A stretch of 47,841 nt of DNA from Clostridium sp. CAG:678 (GCA_000431535.1 HF991791.1:1-47841), one strand, 5' to 3'; numbered from the stretch's first letter, positions 8,821 to 16,740 are shown. Numbers and translations are program-made. Notes: generated by a model not told the origin, from the letters alone.

Positions 8821-10121
8821 TATGATTCGGCCGTGATATTTTCTATTGCGTACAGCGGCAGATTCAAAAGCCAATCTTCCTTCTTATAATCAGCCATTGA
8901 AGTACGAACAGACAATTCAGGTTCAAACCTCTCTCGATAGGTTTTGAGACTCTTTGCTCTCAGGTTCGTTTCGGCTTTTACTTCAATAGGAACAATCTGT
9001 TCACCGGTATCAACGACAAAATCAATTTCGCAAGAGCCTCTGTCATTGGTGTAATAGTAAACGCCTAAATCTTCAATCGTTTTTAATTGCTGGCAAACAT
9101 ATTGTTCGGTCAAAGCTCCTTTGAATTCAACGAAAAGGTCATCGCCGTCAAGAAGTGTACGCTGACGAAGGCCTGTCATACAGCCGAGGAGTCCAACATC
9201 GACCATGAAAAGTTTGAATGCTTTCAAATCCTCATAAGCTTTCAACGGAATGCCTGCCGCATTCACACGACTGACCTTGTGCACAAGTCCGCAATCGGAA
9301 AGCCACATAATCGCAGTTTCATATTCTCTTGCTCTGCCGCCTTCACGGACAAGACCATAAATAAACTTCTTATTTTCTCTTGCGAGCTGCGACGGAATAC
9401 TGTTCCAAAGCATACGGATTTTCGGGACAATCTCGTTCGGTGCGTGTTTTGAGAAGTCTTGTTCGTATGCCGCAAGGATTCTTTTCTGAATCGCACGAAC
9501 CTCATTGAAATCTTTACTTTCGGCAAAACTTTGAACTGCTTCCGGCATACCACCTACAAAATAGTAGTGTTTCAATGCGTCGATATAAGTTTGCTTAAAG
9601 CTTGTGATCATTTCATAATCCTGCTTTTTCAAAAGCTCTGCAAAGCGTTCGTTGCCGGTTGCCATTAAAAACTCACTGAAAGAGAGAGGATAGAGCTTTA
9701 AGAAATCAACCTTGCCGACAGGAAATGAGGTGCCCTGATGTAAAGCAATTCCCAAAAGAGAACCGGCACATACAATGTGATACTGCGGGGCGTTCTCATA
9801 AAAATATTTAAGAGAAGCAAGTGCTCTCGGAACTTCTTGAACCTCGTCAAAAATCAGCAGGGTGTTGTCCGGATTGATTTTGCGTCCGGCATACAATTCC
9901 AGTCCCATAATCAGGCGGTCTGTATCCAAGTCTGCTGAAAACAAATCCGCCATTCTTGAATTGGAATCGAAGTTGATATATACAGTATCCGCATAAGCTT
10001 GTTCACCGAACTCCTTCATCAGCCAAGTCTTGCCGACCTGTCTTGCGCCTTCAATAATCAACGGCTTGCGGCGCTTACTGTTTTTCCATTTATATAATTT
10101 TTCAATCGCAATTCGGTACAT
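8820..10121 (-). CDS. AAA+ ATPase with DUF4143 domain
   Basis: This 433-residue protein has the AAA_14 plus DUF4143 layout. The P-loop is G25-A-R-Q-V-G-K-T-W (25-33), followed by a Walker B-like F-D-E-V-Q-E (91-96) and the C-A-G-S-L sensor region. The DUF4143 part has the PD-(D/E)XK-like C-terminus with E-I-D-F-V-V and V-E-V-K-type strands (here P-I-E-V-K). The family's biochemical role is not established; members are common in mobile and variable regions. RBS GGAGG lies 6 bases before the ATG. Its stop overlaps the Fic start, so the two form a unit. Confidence 0.88.
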   Translation of the reverse strand: MYRIAIEKLYKWKNSKRRKPLIIEGARQVGKTWLMKEFGEQAYADTVYINFDSNSRMADLFSADLDTDRLIMGLELYAGRKINPDNTLLIFDEVQEVPRALASLKYFYENAPQYHIVCAGSLLGIALHQGTSFPVGKVDFLKLYPLSFSEFLMATGNERFAELLKKQDYEMITSFKQTYIDALKHYYFVGGMPEAVQSFAESKDFNEVRAIQKRILAAYEQDFSKHAPNEIVPKIRMLWNSIPSQLARENKKFIYGLVREGGRAREYETAIMWLSDCGLVHKVSRVNAAGIPLKAYEDLKAFKLFMVDVGLLGCMTGLRQRTLLDGDDLFVEFKGALTEQYVCQQLKTIEDLGVYYYTNDRGSCEIDFVVDTGEQIVPIEVKAETNLRAKSLKTYRERFEPELSVRTSMADYKKEDWLLNLPLYAIENITAES

Positions 10122-10202
10122 ACTGCACCTCCATATTATAAATCTGTATTAGTATATCACTATATGCCAAAAAATGCAACGATTATTTGAGCGATAAGTC
10201 CG

Positions 10203-10228
10203 GTTTTTACAGCGAACTTAGTGAAAAT
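10203..10228. repeat. Imperfect direct repeat flanking the TnpV-like gene (left copy)
   Basis: TTTTTACAGCGAACTTAGTG here matches TTTTTACGGCGAACATAGCG at 10905 in the same orientation. A shorter related copy (ATTACAGCGAACATTT) lies near 10873. Confidence 0.5.
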
Positions 10229-10275
10229 GCTCTTGCTTTATTAATTATGTTATTCCAAAGTATCATCTCAAAGTT

Positions 10276-10300
10276 CCAAAGTATCAATTTGATACTTTGG
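10276..10300. repeat. 25-base palindrome of the CCAAAGT family, copy 2
   Basis: Arms CCAAAGTATCAA and TTGATACTTTGG are perfect complements around one T. An extra half-site CCAAAGTATCA lies at 10255-10265. The symmetry, spacing and associated half-site mirror copy 1 at 8156-8201. It lies about 155 bases upstream of the AAA+ ATPase start. Confidence 0.8.
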
Positions 10301-10318
10301 GATAGCTATGAAAAATAA

Positions 10319-10364
10319 AAAATCAGTGCCAACGATGAATCAAGTTCAAAGTAAGCACTGATTT
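10319..10364 (-). terminator. Rho-independent terminator after the TnpV-like gene
   Basis: The arms AAATCAGTGC and GCACTGATTT enclose about 25 bases. On the minus strand the stem is followed by a T-rich tract (TTTTTTATTTTT), placing it just after the TnpV-like stop at 10397. Confidence 0.65.
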
Positions 10365-10396
10365 TAACTATATAAGCAGATAATATGGCTTATTCG

Positions 10397-10780
10397 TTAT
10401 AATTGCCTATATATGACTTCGTTATTTACTATCTCCGTTGCTCGATTACGAATATTGTTCATTTGCCGCACCCACAACATTGCATTTTCAGCTTTGAGTT
10501 TTTCGGTTACGACTTCCTTTTCGGCGAGTTCTTTTACCAGCCGGAGAAAAAGTTGTTGTGCCTGTTCTTCGATGTCTGCAAGATACGAATCAAGTTTGCC
10601 GGATGTGAGTAAATTATAGTACAGCGCCTTATGATGTTGTTTCAAATATCGTTTGTGTATTAATGCCCACACGCCGATATTACCCGTTTCTTTTTCCGCC
10701 GGTAAAGTTAGATTCGGCAGTAGATAATCGCCTTGTTGCGTGTATGTACCGCCGAGTTGTTCAAATAATGTGTCAGTCAT
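10397..10780 (-). CDS. TnpV-like transposon-encoded protein
   Basis: This 127-aa protein begins M-T-D-T-L-F-E-Q-L-G-G-T-Y, with RBS AGGAGG at 8-base spacing; the longer reading from 10813 lacks one. It has L-P-N-L-T-L-P near residue 20 and a Leu/Lys/Glu-rich helical C-terminal half ending in an R-A-x-E-I-V-N region. It resembles TnpV, a small protein of the Tn4451 group of clostridial mobilizable elements, whose function is unknown. Similar imperfect direct repeats lie on both sides of it (10203-10228 and 10904-10930). A terminator follows. Confidence 0.7.
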   Translation of the reverse strand: MTDTLFEQLGGTYTQQGDYLLPNLTLPAEKETGNIGVWALIHKRYLKQHHKALYYNLLTSGKLDSYLADIEEQAQQLFLRLVKELAEKEVVTEKLKAENAMLWVRQMNNIRNRATEIVNNEVIYRQL

Positions 10781-10903
10781 AGTAAAAGCCTCCTTTGCAC
10801 TTATATTGTACAAAGGAGGCGATTAAAAGTCGAATGTGCGAATTATGAATTTGCAAATCTGCCAGTGCCAAAAATTACAGCGAACATTTCCAAACTTGTG
10901 CCA

Positions 10904-10930
10904 CTTTTTACGGCGAACATAGCGAATATT
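10904..10930. repeat. Imperfect direct repeat flanking the TnpV-like gene (right copy)
   Basis: This is the partner of the repeat at 10203-10228. The pair encloses the TnpV-like gene and its terminator, about 700 bases. Confidence 0.5.
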
Positions 10931-10935
10931 CACTC

Positions 10936-11517
10936 TTATGTTTTTAATTCTCGTATCACTTGCCAACGAGGGAATTCTTGAAGCGCCCGGATATGCCAAT
11001 CGGATTTGCGGGTGATAGTGCGAAAATATTTCGAACAAAAGAACTCTATCAAGTAGACTTTCGGAATGTGATTCACATTGTTTCTCTTGAAGGCTTTAAG
11101 ATGTCCTTTTTTGCACCAATCATTTATTGACGTTGTACCGTAACCGATTACTTTTGATAATTCGGTCGCAGTCAACACATCGGGGTATTTCGCAAAAAGC
11201 TCCGTGTAATACAGCTTCATATTTTCAAGAACCTGTTCGGGTACTTCGGTTTTCATTTTCACGGTATAGTTCCCCTTGTACCACCCAGCCGGTGCTGAAT
11301 AGGATTCGGGAAATACTTTTCTCTTTTCAAGATATGTAATAACATCAGCCTTTTTGATTTTGTAACAGCGAGTTTTCTTGCCCGTGTATTCGCACGGTAT
11401 CTTGCCGCTGCGAAGCAGATACAAAGCCGTTGATTTACTGATGTGGCAGATTTGATAGAGTTGGTCTTTGGTAATAATATCGGGAATCGAATCCCAGTTG
11501 ATTGCGGTTTCATTCAT
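10936..11517 (-). CDS. Two-domain helix-turn-helix (excisionase/MerR-like) protein
   Basis: This 193-aa protein has two HTH_17-like modules. The first (about 14-68) reads T-K-D-Q-L-Y-Q-I-C-H-I-S-K-S-T-A and ends with K-A-D-V-I-T-Y-L. The second (about 105-155) reads T-A-T-E-L-S-K-V-I-G-Y-G-T-T-S-I-N-D-W. Such modules bind DNA in excisionases and transposon regulators. RBS GAGGTG lies 7 bases from the ATG. It sits near a tRNA-Ser fragment, fitting a directionality or regulatory factor at an element end. No integrase is visible nearby; one would be expected left of the window. Confidence 0.7.
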   Translation of the reverse strand: MNETAINWDSIPDIITKDQLYQICHISKSTALYLLRSGKIPCEYTGKKTRCYKIKKADVITYLEKRKVFPESYSAPAGWYKGNYTVKMKTEVPEQVLENMKLYYTELFAKYPDVLTATELSKVIGYGTTSINDWCKKGHLKAFKRNNVNHIPKVYLIEFFCSKYFRTITRKSDWHIRALQEFPRWQVIRELKT

Positions 11518-11790
11518 AGCAATACACCTCGTAAATATTTTAGTCGGTGCGGGTCTTTCCTGTGTATTGCCGTTGTTGATGTGGCCATTCTGTTCTTTCC
11601 GCAGTTCTTTCCAAAATAGTGCCTGTTCTTTCCGAAAACAGCGAAAATGCCGTTATTCGAATTCCCCTGTAATTATCGGGGTTTCAGCAGCATAACTGCC
11701 CAAAAAGCCATTCATATCAAGCATTTTCGGTGAATATAAAACTTCCCAAAACAGCCTTTAAAAATCGCTAAACAGCCAATAACCCATAAA

Positions 11791-11847
11791 ACTCGAAATC
11801 AGTTAGGGAGCAATCCCCCGCGAGTTCGAATCTCGCCGTCTCCGCCA
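11791..11847 (+). other. 3' fragment of a tRNA-Ser gene (attachment-site remnant)
   Basis: The fragment starts in the anticodon loop (CTCGAAA, anticodon CGA) and continues with the right anticodon stem TCAGT, the serine-type long variable arm (GGG/CCC), the T arm (GCGAG, TTCGAAT, CTCGC), the acceptor strand CGTCTCC, discriminator G and CCA. The upstream bases cannot form the left anticodon stem or D arm, so this is not a complete tRNA. A 3' part beginning at the anticodon loop is what tyrosine integrases leave at the far end of an element inserted in a tRNA. The complete gene should lie left of the window. Confidence 0.75.
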
Positions 11848-11849
11848 AC

Positions 11850-11887
11850 GTCGTCGCGGACTATGTATCGTTCGTGACGACTTTTTT
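11850..11887 (+). terminator. Rho-independent terminator after the tRNA-Ser fragment
   Basis: Arms GTCGTCGCGGAC and GTTCGTGACGAC pair over 12 positions (two G-T pairs) around an 8-base loop, followed by six T. It is probably the original terminator of the tRNA-Ser gene. Confidence 0.85.
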
Positions 11888-12161
11888 ATTATTTTGAATG
11901 AAAAGTTATCCCTCGCTCACGCCGTTGCTCCTCCTTTTCTCCAAAGCCCTACGGTCTGAAATACCGTGTTCGCGGTTGTTGATTTTTATTTGTATTTTAG
12001 ATGCAGCAGTACTGATGGAGCAGGATGTTTTGCCGTTAGTTATGAAAGAAAATTCATTGTTTTAAAATATAAATATATTAAGAATAATTTTATAAAGGAT
12101 ATTGACAATTATTTTTTTCAAAATTAAAATGATTTTGAAAATGGTTGCAGGGGGAGTAGAA
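11888..12161. other. Intergenic stretch, nothing clear
   Basis: No ORF or RNA signature was recognised between the tRNA-Ser terminator and the next gene. The last 100 bases are AT-rich and probably hold the promoter of the secreted-protein gene. Confidence 0.5.
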
Positions 12162-13106
12162 ATGAAAGTAAGCGCGGGATTCTCACGCATTTGCGGTCTG
12201 TTGGTTGGACTGGTGCTTGTTTTCACAGCAAATTCGACATTTGCAGCCGGCTCCGTCAGCGCGGAAGAATGTGAAGCGTGGTTTGCAGATCATGAATCAG
12301 AAACGGTGCAGTTGCAGAGCGATCAGCTCGGTGGGTATCTGCGCTTTTTTTATGCCCAAAACCGGTTGTGCTGTCATATCAGTTACCTGCTCAGCAGCAA
12401 TGAAACTATACAAAACAGTGCCGTAGCCGTTGATATAACAAACGCAAACAGAAGTTATTCCGTTTCGTTTGATGCAGCCGGTACGGATGATGATCCGTGT
12501 GACATTACAAAATGTTTCACCGAGCCGACCCGTGTTGGGCAGGATATTTATTTTATGCTTGAATTTAACGAAAAAGAGGATAAAAACACAGAAAATCATG
12601 CAGACATACGCCTGATTGTCAACGGAACGAGTTATGATATCGCTCGTCTTGAAGCGCCGTATAACGCGAATACAACCGTTAAGGCAGAAACTTCGGCAAC
12701 AACCACAGGAGGCAAAAACACCAAAGAAAGCACCACAAAATTTGTGTATTCAGGCAGCGGATCTGTATCAAACGATGACAGCGAAAGTTCAACGAAATTC
12801 AAATCAAAAAGTGCACAGAGCGCAGAAAATCCAAACATGGCGGATTTTCAGGCGGTTGCGAGTGCGGATGATACCGGTGAAAGCGCCGTAGTATCCGTTC
12901 CCACGGAAAAAGAAACGGATTATACGCCGCAGGCGAAAGCCATGTTTGCGCTTGCGGGATTATTTGCCATTGCGGGGGCAGGATTTCTTCTGCACCATGT
13001 AATAAAAACAAGAAAAGTGCAAACAGCAGCAAAAGAAAGCGCTGAAGAAACCAAACAGCACTGTGAAAGCGTTGTACAATCAGAGCTTTATGATGGTGAC
13101 GAGTGA
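12162..13106 (+). CDS. Secreted, C-terminally membrane-anchored protein of unknown function
   Basis: From ATG 12162 (RBS GGGGGAG, 5 bases away) the product has 314 aa. An N-terminal signal peptide (about 1-28, hydrophobic G-L-L-V-G-L-V-L-V-F, A-x-A-like cleavage at T-F-A-A) is followed by an extracellular domain (about 30-170) and a Ser/Thr/Lys-rich low-complexity linker (about 175-245). One transmembrane helix (about 260-285) and a short basic, then acidic, tail end the protein. The layout suggests a surface-exposed protein. No catalytic motif or sortase signal was seen. A strong terminator follows at 13127. An earlier in-frame start at 12102 lacks an RBS. Confidence 0.75.
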   Translation: MKVSAGFSRICGLLVGLVLVFTANSTFAAGSVSAEECEAWFADHESETVQLQSDQLGGYLRFFYAQNRLCCHISYLLSSNETIQNSAVAVDITNANRSYSVSFDAAGTDDDPCDITKCFTEPTRVGQDIYFMLEFNEKEDKNTENHADIRLIVNGTSYDIARLEAPYNANTTVKAETSATTTGGKNTKESTTKFVYSGSGSVSNDDSESSTKFKSKSAQSAENPNMADFQAVASADDTGESAVVSVPTEKETDYTPQAKAMFALAGLFAIAGAGFLLHHVIKTRKVQTAAKESAEETKQHCESVVQSELYDGDE

Positions 13107-13126
13107 CAAATAGTTTCGTTGAGCGC

Positions 13127-13155
13127 AGCCGGAAATGTTCCGGCTTTATTTTTTT
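13127..13155 (+). terminator. Rho-independent terminator
   Basis: Arms AGCCGGAA and TTCCGGCT enclose ATG and are followed by TTATTTTTTT. It terminates the secreted-protein gene. Confidence 0.9.
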
Positions 13156-13293
13156 GTTTTTTAAATGATATGTGTTTTTGCTCATGAAAGATTTATTAAT
13201 TATAACTAAACGATTACAAAATATATTTACAAAAATAATAATTTGTTGTAAATAATTATAGTGCCGAAAATTCTGAAAGTGGGGGATTTATCA

Positions 13294-13578
13294 ATGAAAA
13301 GAAATGAATTTATAAGCTATGTAAAAGCCGTATATGGGGATTGTGATATCGAAAGTGAACTATCCGCCGTTGAATGCAGGGAAACCGATGGGGTTACCGT
13401 ATTTGAAAACAGCAAAGTATTTATAGGTAAAGATTATTACGAGATACACATAAAAAGAAAGTGCGGCAAACCTGTGTTGCTGCACTTTTGTGTTTACGGT
13501 GTGGGTATGAAATGTAATGTAACGCCGGAGGATTATGAATTTGAAAGTTATGAAAACTGCGAATACATAATCCTGTAA
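13294..13578 (+). CDS. Small hypothetical protein
   Basis: This is a 94-aa product starting at ATG 13294, 7 bases after GGGGGA; the longer GTG reading at 13261 has no RBS. It is acidic and lacks membrane segments. It contains four Cys (about positions 15, 25, 56 and 74 among hydrophobic strands), and its K-x-F-I-G-K-D-Y-Y-E-I-H-I-K-R-K stretch suggests a beta-rich fold. I do not recognise the family. A weak terminator-like structure follows. Confidence 0.6.
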   Translation: MKRNEFISYVKAVYGDCDIESELSAVECRETDGVTVFENSKVFIGKDYYEIHIKRKCGKPVLLHFCVYGVGMKCNVTPEDYEFESYENCEYIIL

Positions 13579-13585
13579 ATCAACT

Positions 13586-13642
13586 AAAAAACAGGTCTTT
13601 AAAATTTCGGCACACGGGTGTATCGAATGCGCCTGTTTTTTT
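13586..13642 (+). terminator. Probable terminator
   Basis: AAAAAACAGG pairs with CCTGTTTTTT over a long loop containing a small ACAC/GTGT hairpin. The outer stem is mostly A-T, so strength is uncertain. It may serve both the + strand gene and the convergent GNAT gene. Confidence 0.5.
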
Positions 13643-13695
13643 CACATTATTTCAGATGACGGACGGAATTCTATTTCCTGTACGCAGAAGTAATT

Positions 13696-14139
13696 TCAAA
13701 CTGCAAGCGTGAGTGATTTGTCTTGCAGGTATTTGATGAAAAAATATTTTGTCAGTTTCGGCTCAGCCGTGTTTTTTCGTATGAATTCCAATGTGTATCC
13801 GTGCATTTTATAAAATTCCGGTGCCTGAAACGCAAGCGTGGTAAGATCAATACTGTCATACCCCTCGGCTGTAAAATATTCCTCTGCCGTTTTCAGCAAC
13901 TGTGTGCCAAGACCGCCGCGGCGGCAGTCCTTATCAATAATGAAATCGCTGATATGCACAGTGTTGTAACCTGTATGCCCGGTCAGAGCGCCGACGATCT
14001 TTCCGCTTTCCGTTGCCGTAAAAAGAAACGGCGCATGATTGCTCGTCATGCCGTTTGCCGTGGCGTACTGATTAAATCCGTCATCAATGAAACGCCTGCC
14101 TTCTGTGCTGATTTTCCTTGAAAATGTGATCTCTGCCAT
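13696..14139 (-). CDS. GNAT family N-acetyltransferase
   Basis: This 147-aa protein has the fold and motif A of acetyl-CoA-dependent N-acetyltransferases: the strand H-I-S-D-F-I-I-D followed by C-R-R73-G-G-L-G-T79-Q-L-L, which binds the pyrophosphate of acetyl-CoA. A later A-x-E-F-Y-K-M-H-G-Y motif is typical of motif B. The substrate cannot be told. RBS AAGGAGG lies 8 bases before the ATG. It is convergent with the small hypothetical gene and looks like chromosomal backbone rather than island cargo. Confidence 0.88.
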   Translation of the reverse strand: MAEITFSRKISTEGRRFIDDGFNQYATANGMTSNHAPFLFTATESGKIVGALTGHTGYNTVHISDFIIDKDCRRGGLGTQLLKTAEEYFTAEGYDSIDLTTLAFQAPEFYKMHGYTLEFIRKNTAEPKLTKYFFIKYLQDKSLTLAV

Positions 14140-14270
14140 TTTATGCCCTCCTTTTTACTTCAAAAATATATTAGCATATTTTTTTGCGCAAATCCATATT
14201 AAAAAGAGATCGGCCTCAGCCTGCACAACGGCTTTTGTTGCACGCTTATATTCAGTGTTGCCATAAAAAA

Positions 14271-14293
14271 GCCGCAAACGCATCGTTTGCGGC
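14271..14293. terminator. Hairpin with A/T flank, probable terminator
   Basis: Arms GCCGCAAACG and CGTTTGCGGC surround a three-base loop, with AAAAAA on the left. On the minus strand this gives a stem followed by six T, so it should stop leftward transcription toward the GNAT gene. Confidence 0.8.
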
Positions 14294-14470
14294 GCTGTGG
14301 TCGAGGTGAGTGCACGATTTGAAAGAAAAGTGTCCTGTTGATTTAACAGGACACGCCCGTTTTTCTCCCACCGTTAAGCCGTTTTTGAGATTTGCAGTTC
14401 TTGCCGCTTTGAATTCATAACCCCTAAAGGTTGCCATTTGGTTGACATTCAGCACCTTTTTGAATCTCAT
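14284..14470. repeat. Diverged ~180 bp repeat, copy A
   Basis: This segment aligns by eye with 21273-21458 in the same orientation, with shared blocks GTGTCCTGTTGATTT, GTTTTTCTC, TGCAG(T/C)TCTT, CTTTGAATT and TTGCCATTTGGTT(G/A)ACATTC. It contains a perfect hairpin, GTGTCCTGTT/AACAGGACAC at 14330-14354. A 73-aa minus-strand ORF spans it, but copy B has stops in that frame, so I do not call it a gene. It also carries TGGTCGAGGTGA (14298-14309), identical to the 3' end of the tRNA-Pro at the right window edge. Confidence 0.75.
14298..14309. other. 12-base match to the tRNA-Pro 3' end (possible att site)
   Basis: TGGTCGAGGTGA here is identical to the first 12 bases of the reversed tRNA-Pro at 47775-47786 and in the same orientation. 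Such a direct repeat is expected at the distal end of an element integrated at the tRNA 3' end. The match stops after 12 bases, so it is suggestive only. Confidence 0.4.
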
Positions 14471-14964
14471 CAAAATTTATGCTGTACTAATAAGAAATTA
14501 TGGTTTATTTTCGTCTATGAATGAAAATATAATAAATTATATTTATATATTGAAATTATTTATTTTAACTTGTGTTATCATATTGACAAATTCAACATAA
14601 AGGAGATAAGATGATTATAGTATTGTACAAAATAGTTGATACAAATTCAGTAAAATGCATAACGAAATACTAATTGACTTAATAGAACTTGAACATATGA
14701 AAAGCAAAATCACAATCAAAGACAATTATCGATAAATTTTAAGTCCAATGTATCCCATATAAAATTTTTTAAATATAATTTTACAAAGTTTTTGTATGTA
14801 AAAGTTTATTTCAAATATTAATTTACACAAAAAATTTTTAAAATTTTATAATTGTACCAACATCTAAGATAAACAATTTTTCTTGTATCATAAAATACAA
14901 TAAAAAAATAATAATTGAAACAACAATTTATAATTTTACACTTATGTTAATGAGGAGAAATATA
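14471..14964. other. AT-rich intergenic region with one tiny ORF
   Basis: This stretch is very AT-rich. It holds a 20-codon ORF at 14611-14673 with a good AAGGAG site and a TTGACA-like hexamer at 14583, but without a well-spaced -10 box. Otherwise nothing was recognised. It probably contains the promoter of the gene at 14965. Confidence 0.4.
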
Positions 14965-16740
14965 ATGAGTAAAAAGATAAAATATAATTTGCCAGGATAT
15001 GGATTTGCTACTTGTCTTGTATTTGACGCAACAGAGAAATACTTAAATCTATTTGAAGAAAATGGATTAATAGAGAAATCTAAAAAAGTTTCCCAGTTAG
15101 GCGTAATGAAATATATATATCCAGGTGCTCATCATACAAGATACGAATATATTTTTACACAAATGATGTTAATAAGTAACATTGTTATTTCCAAAGGAAC
15201 AGTTCAAAGAAATGTTGAAATTTCATTAGGATCTGATTTAGCAGAGTTAAAAGCAGATGATATTTTTTACAAACAAATAACTGGAGGAGATATTCTTCAA
15301 ACATTACCGTTACTATCAAATTTAGGATATATGTACGATACATTTGCTGCATCTAAAAATTTTTTAAAAGCACTTCAAAAATCAAAACAAGACAACACAA
15401 AGTTCTACGATATATACAGAAGAAACTTACCAAGAGAAATACACGGAAAATTTAACGAAATGTTAACTAGTGGAAACTATTATAAACTACACCTATATAA
15501 TATGATTCATTTGATTAAAGGAATGGGTAATAAATCAGAAAATAGAAAAATTTGCGATTATGCAGTAAAATTATTAACTTATCTTATTGATGAGACGTTG
15601 ATCAAAAATGAAGCTACAAAAAGAATTTTTTTCCTATACAAAAAGATTAGAAAAATTGCATATTTATCAGTCGATATGATATATACACCAGCTTCTTTTG
15701 GTGTTAACCTAAATAGGATGGTATATGAAATTCCATCATATATAGATGATTTATTTAATGAAGATTCAGTAATAAATAACACGATAGCTCAATTAGAGGA
15801 CATCATACATAAACAGATTTACGATTCTCCAATGTGTATATTAAACACTACAAAAATAGAGAGTGAAAATGAACAAAAATTTTATGAAAGTTTTGATAAT
15901 GTAAACAGTATTCATGATATTCGACGCATAATAAAAGAAGATTCTAATATAAAATTACATACAGAAAAGCAACCAGATATACTAAAAAAAATTGTAAACA
16001 ACTCGGAATTAATTTTGTCTGGAAAGGAATTTCCATTTGTAAATTGGCTTAATTACGATAAAACCATCACAACTACGCTTCCTTTAAGCAGAATCCTTTT
16101 TGGAACACAAGCATCACAAAATCTAAAAAAATTATATTTTGCCTTTGGAATTGCATCCGAGCACCAAATATGTATAGACTGTCAAACTATAATAAATAAG
16201 AGCATTGCAGGAAAAATGTATGCTTCAAATGAAAAAATTAATCTTATTAAATATGCGATTAAATCTATTTATGAATACAATAAATTTTTCTTTAATTTAA
16301 CAGTTCCTGAAGGAACCGAATTTAACCAATGCGTTTTTATAGGTAATGGTTGCAAAACTGTAGCCAACCAAATAAGATCAACATTTTCAAACAAAAATGT
16401 AAAAAATGTGGATCAATTACACGAAATACTATCCTGTGCAACTGTATTAGAAGAAATCTCATATGCCGGAAGTGTAATGTGTTATGTAGGTGGTATTAAA
16501 GCAAGCCAGTACAACAAATCAGAAAAATTAGACGAAATTGATGGATTTATTTATTTTCCTAGCAGGAAAAAAGGTGAACCATTTGCCTTTATCATAGAAG
16601 CAAAAAACTATACTAATGGTGAAAATGATGCAGAAAAACAATTGTCTGATACAATACCATTTCTGTCGCATGAATTAAACAATAAAATCATCAAATTAAA
16701 TAAGTGTGCATATATGGAATTGACTATAAAAGATAATTAA
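14965..16740 (+). CDS. Large protein with degenerate HD-like N-terminus and C-terminal PD-(D/E)XK nuclease motif
   Basis: The protein has 591 aa from ATG 14965 (RBS GAGGAG, 7 bases). Residues 54-66 read G-A-H-H-T-R-Y-E-Y-I, like the H-T-R-F-E-H motif opening SAMHD1/dGTPase HD domains. Where HD proteins have L-L-H-D-I-G-H, this one has L-L-S-N-L-G-Y (about 116-122), so the metal pair would be lost. The C-terminus has E524-I-D526-G-F-I-Y and A-F-I-I-E545-A-K547, a plausible PD-(D/E)XK active site. No close family is recognised. The gene is AT-rich and stands alone inside repeat-bracketed DNA. I infer a single-gene defence protein with an HD-like sensor and a nuclease effector. Confidence 0.55.
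   Translation: MSKKIKYNLPGYGFATCLVFDATEKYLNLFEENGLIEKSKKVSQLGVMKYIYPGAHHTRYEYIFTQMMLISNIVISKGTVQRNVEISLGSDLAELKADDIFYKQITGGDILQTLPLLSNLGYMYDTFAASKNFLKALQKSKQDNTKFYDIYRRNLPREIHGKFNEMLTSGNYYKLHLYNMIHLIKGMGNKSENRKICDYAVKLLTYLIDETLIKNEATKRIFFLYKKIRKIAYLSVDMIYTPASFGVNLNRMVYEIPSYIDDLFNEDSVINNTIAQLEDIIHKQIYDSPMCILNTTKIESENEQKFYESFDNVNSIHDIRRIIKEDSNIKLHTEKQPDILKKIVNNSELILSGKEFPFVNWLNYDKTITTTLPLSRILFGTQASQNLKKLYFAFGIASEHQICIDCQTIINKSIAGKMYASNEKINLIKYAIKSIYEYNKFFFNLTVPEGTEFNQCVFIGNGCKTVANQIRSTFSNKNVKNVDQLHEILSCATVLEEISYAGSVMCYVGGIKASQYNKSEKLDEIDGFIYFPSRKKGEPFAFIIEAKNYTNGENDAEKQLSDTIPFLSHELNNKIIKLNKCAYMELTIKDN

Noticed and set aside
10823-11038. 71-codon ORF on the minus strand
   Set aside because: It overlaps the HTH gene in another frame and has no ribosome site.
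11791-11847. A complete tRNA gene
   Set aside because: No left anticodon stem, D arm or 5' acceptor strand is present upstream; only the 3' half matches.
12616-12891. 91-codon ORF inside the secreted-protein gene
   Set aside because: Shadow frame of the Ser/Thr/Lys-rich linker; no ribosome site.
14252-14473. 73-codon ORF on the minus strand
   Set aside because: It spans repeat copy A and its terminator hairpin. Copy B has stop codons in the same frame, so coding selection is not supported.
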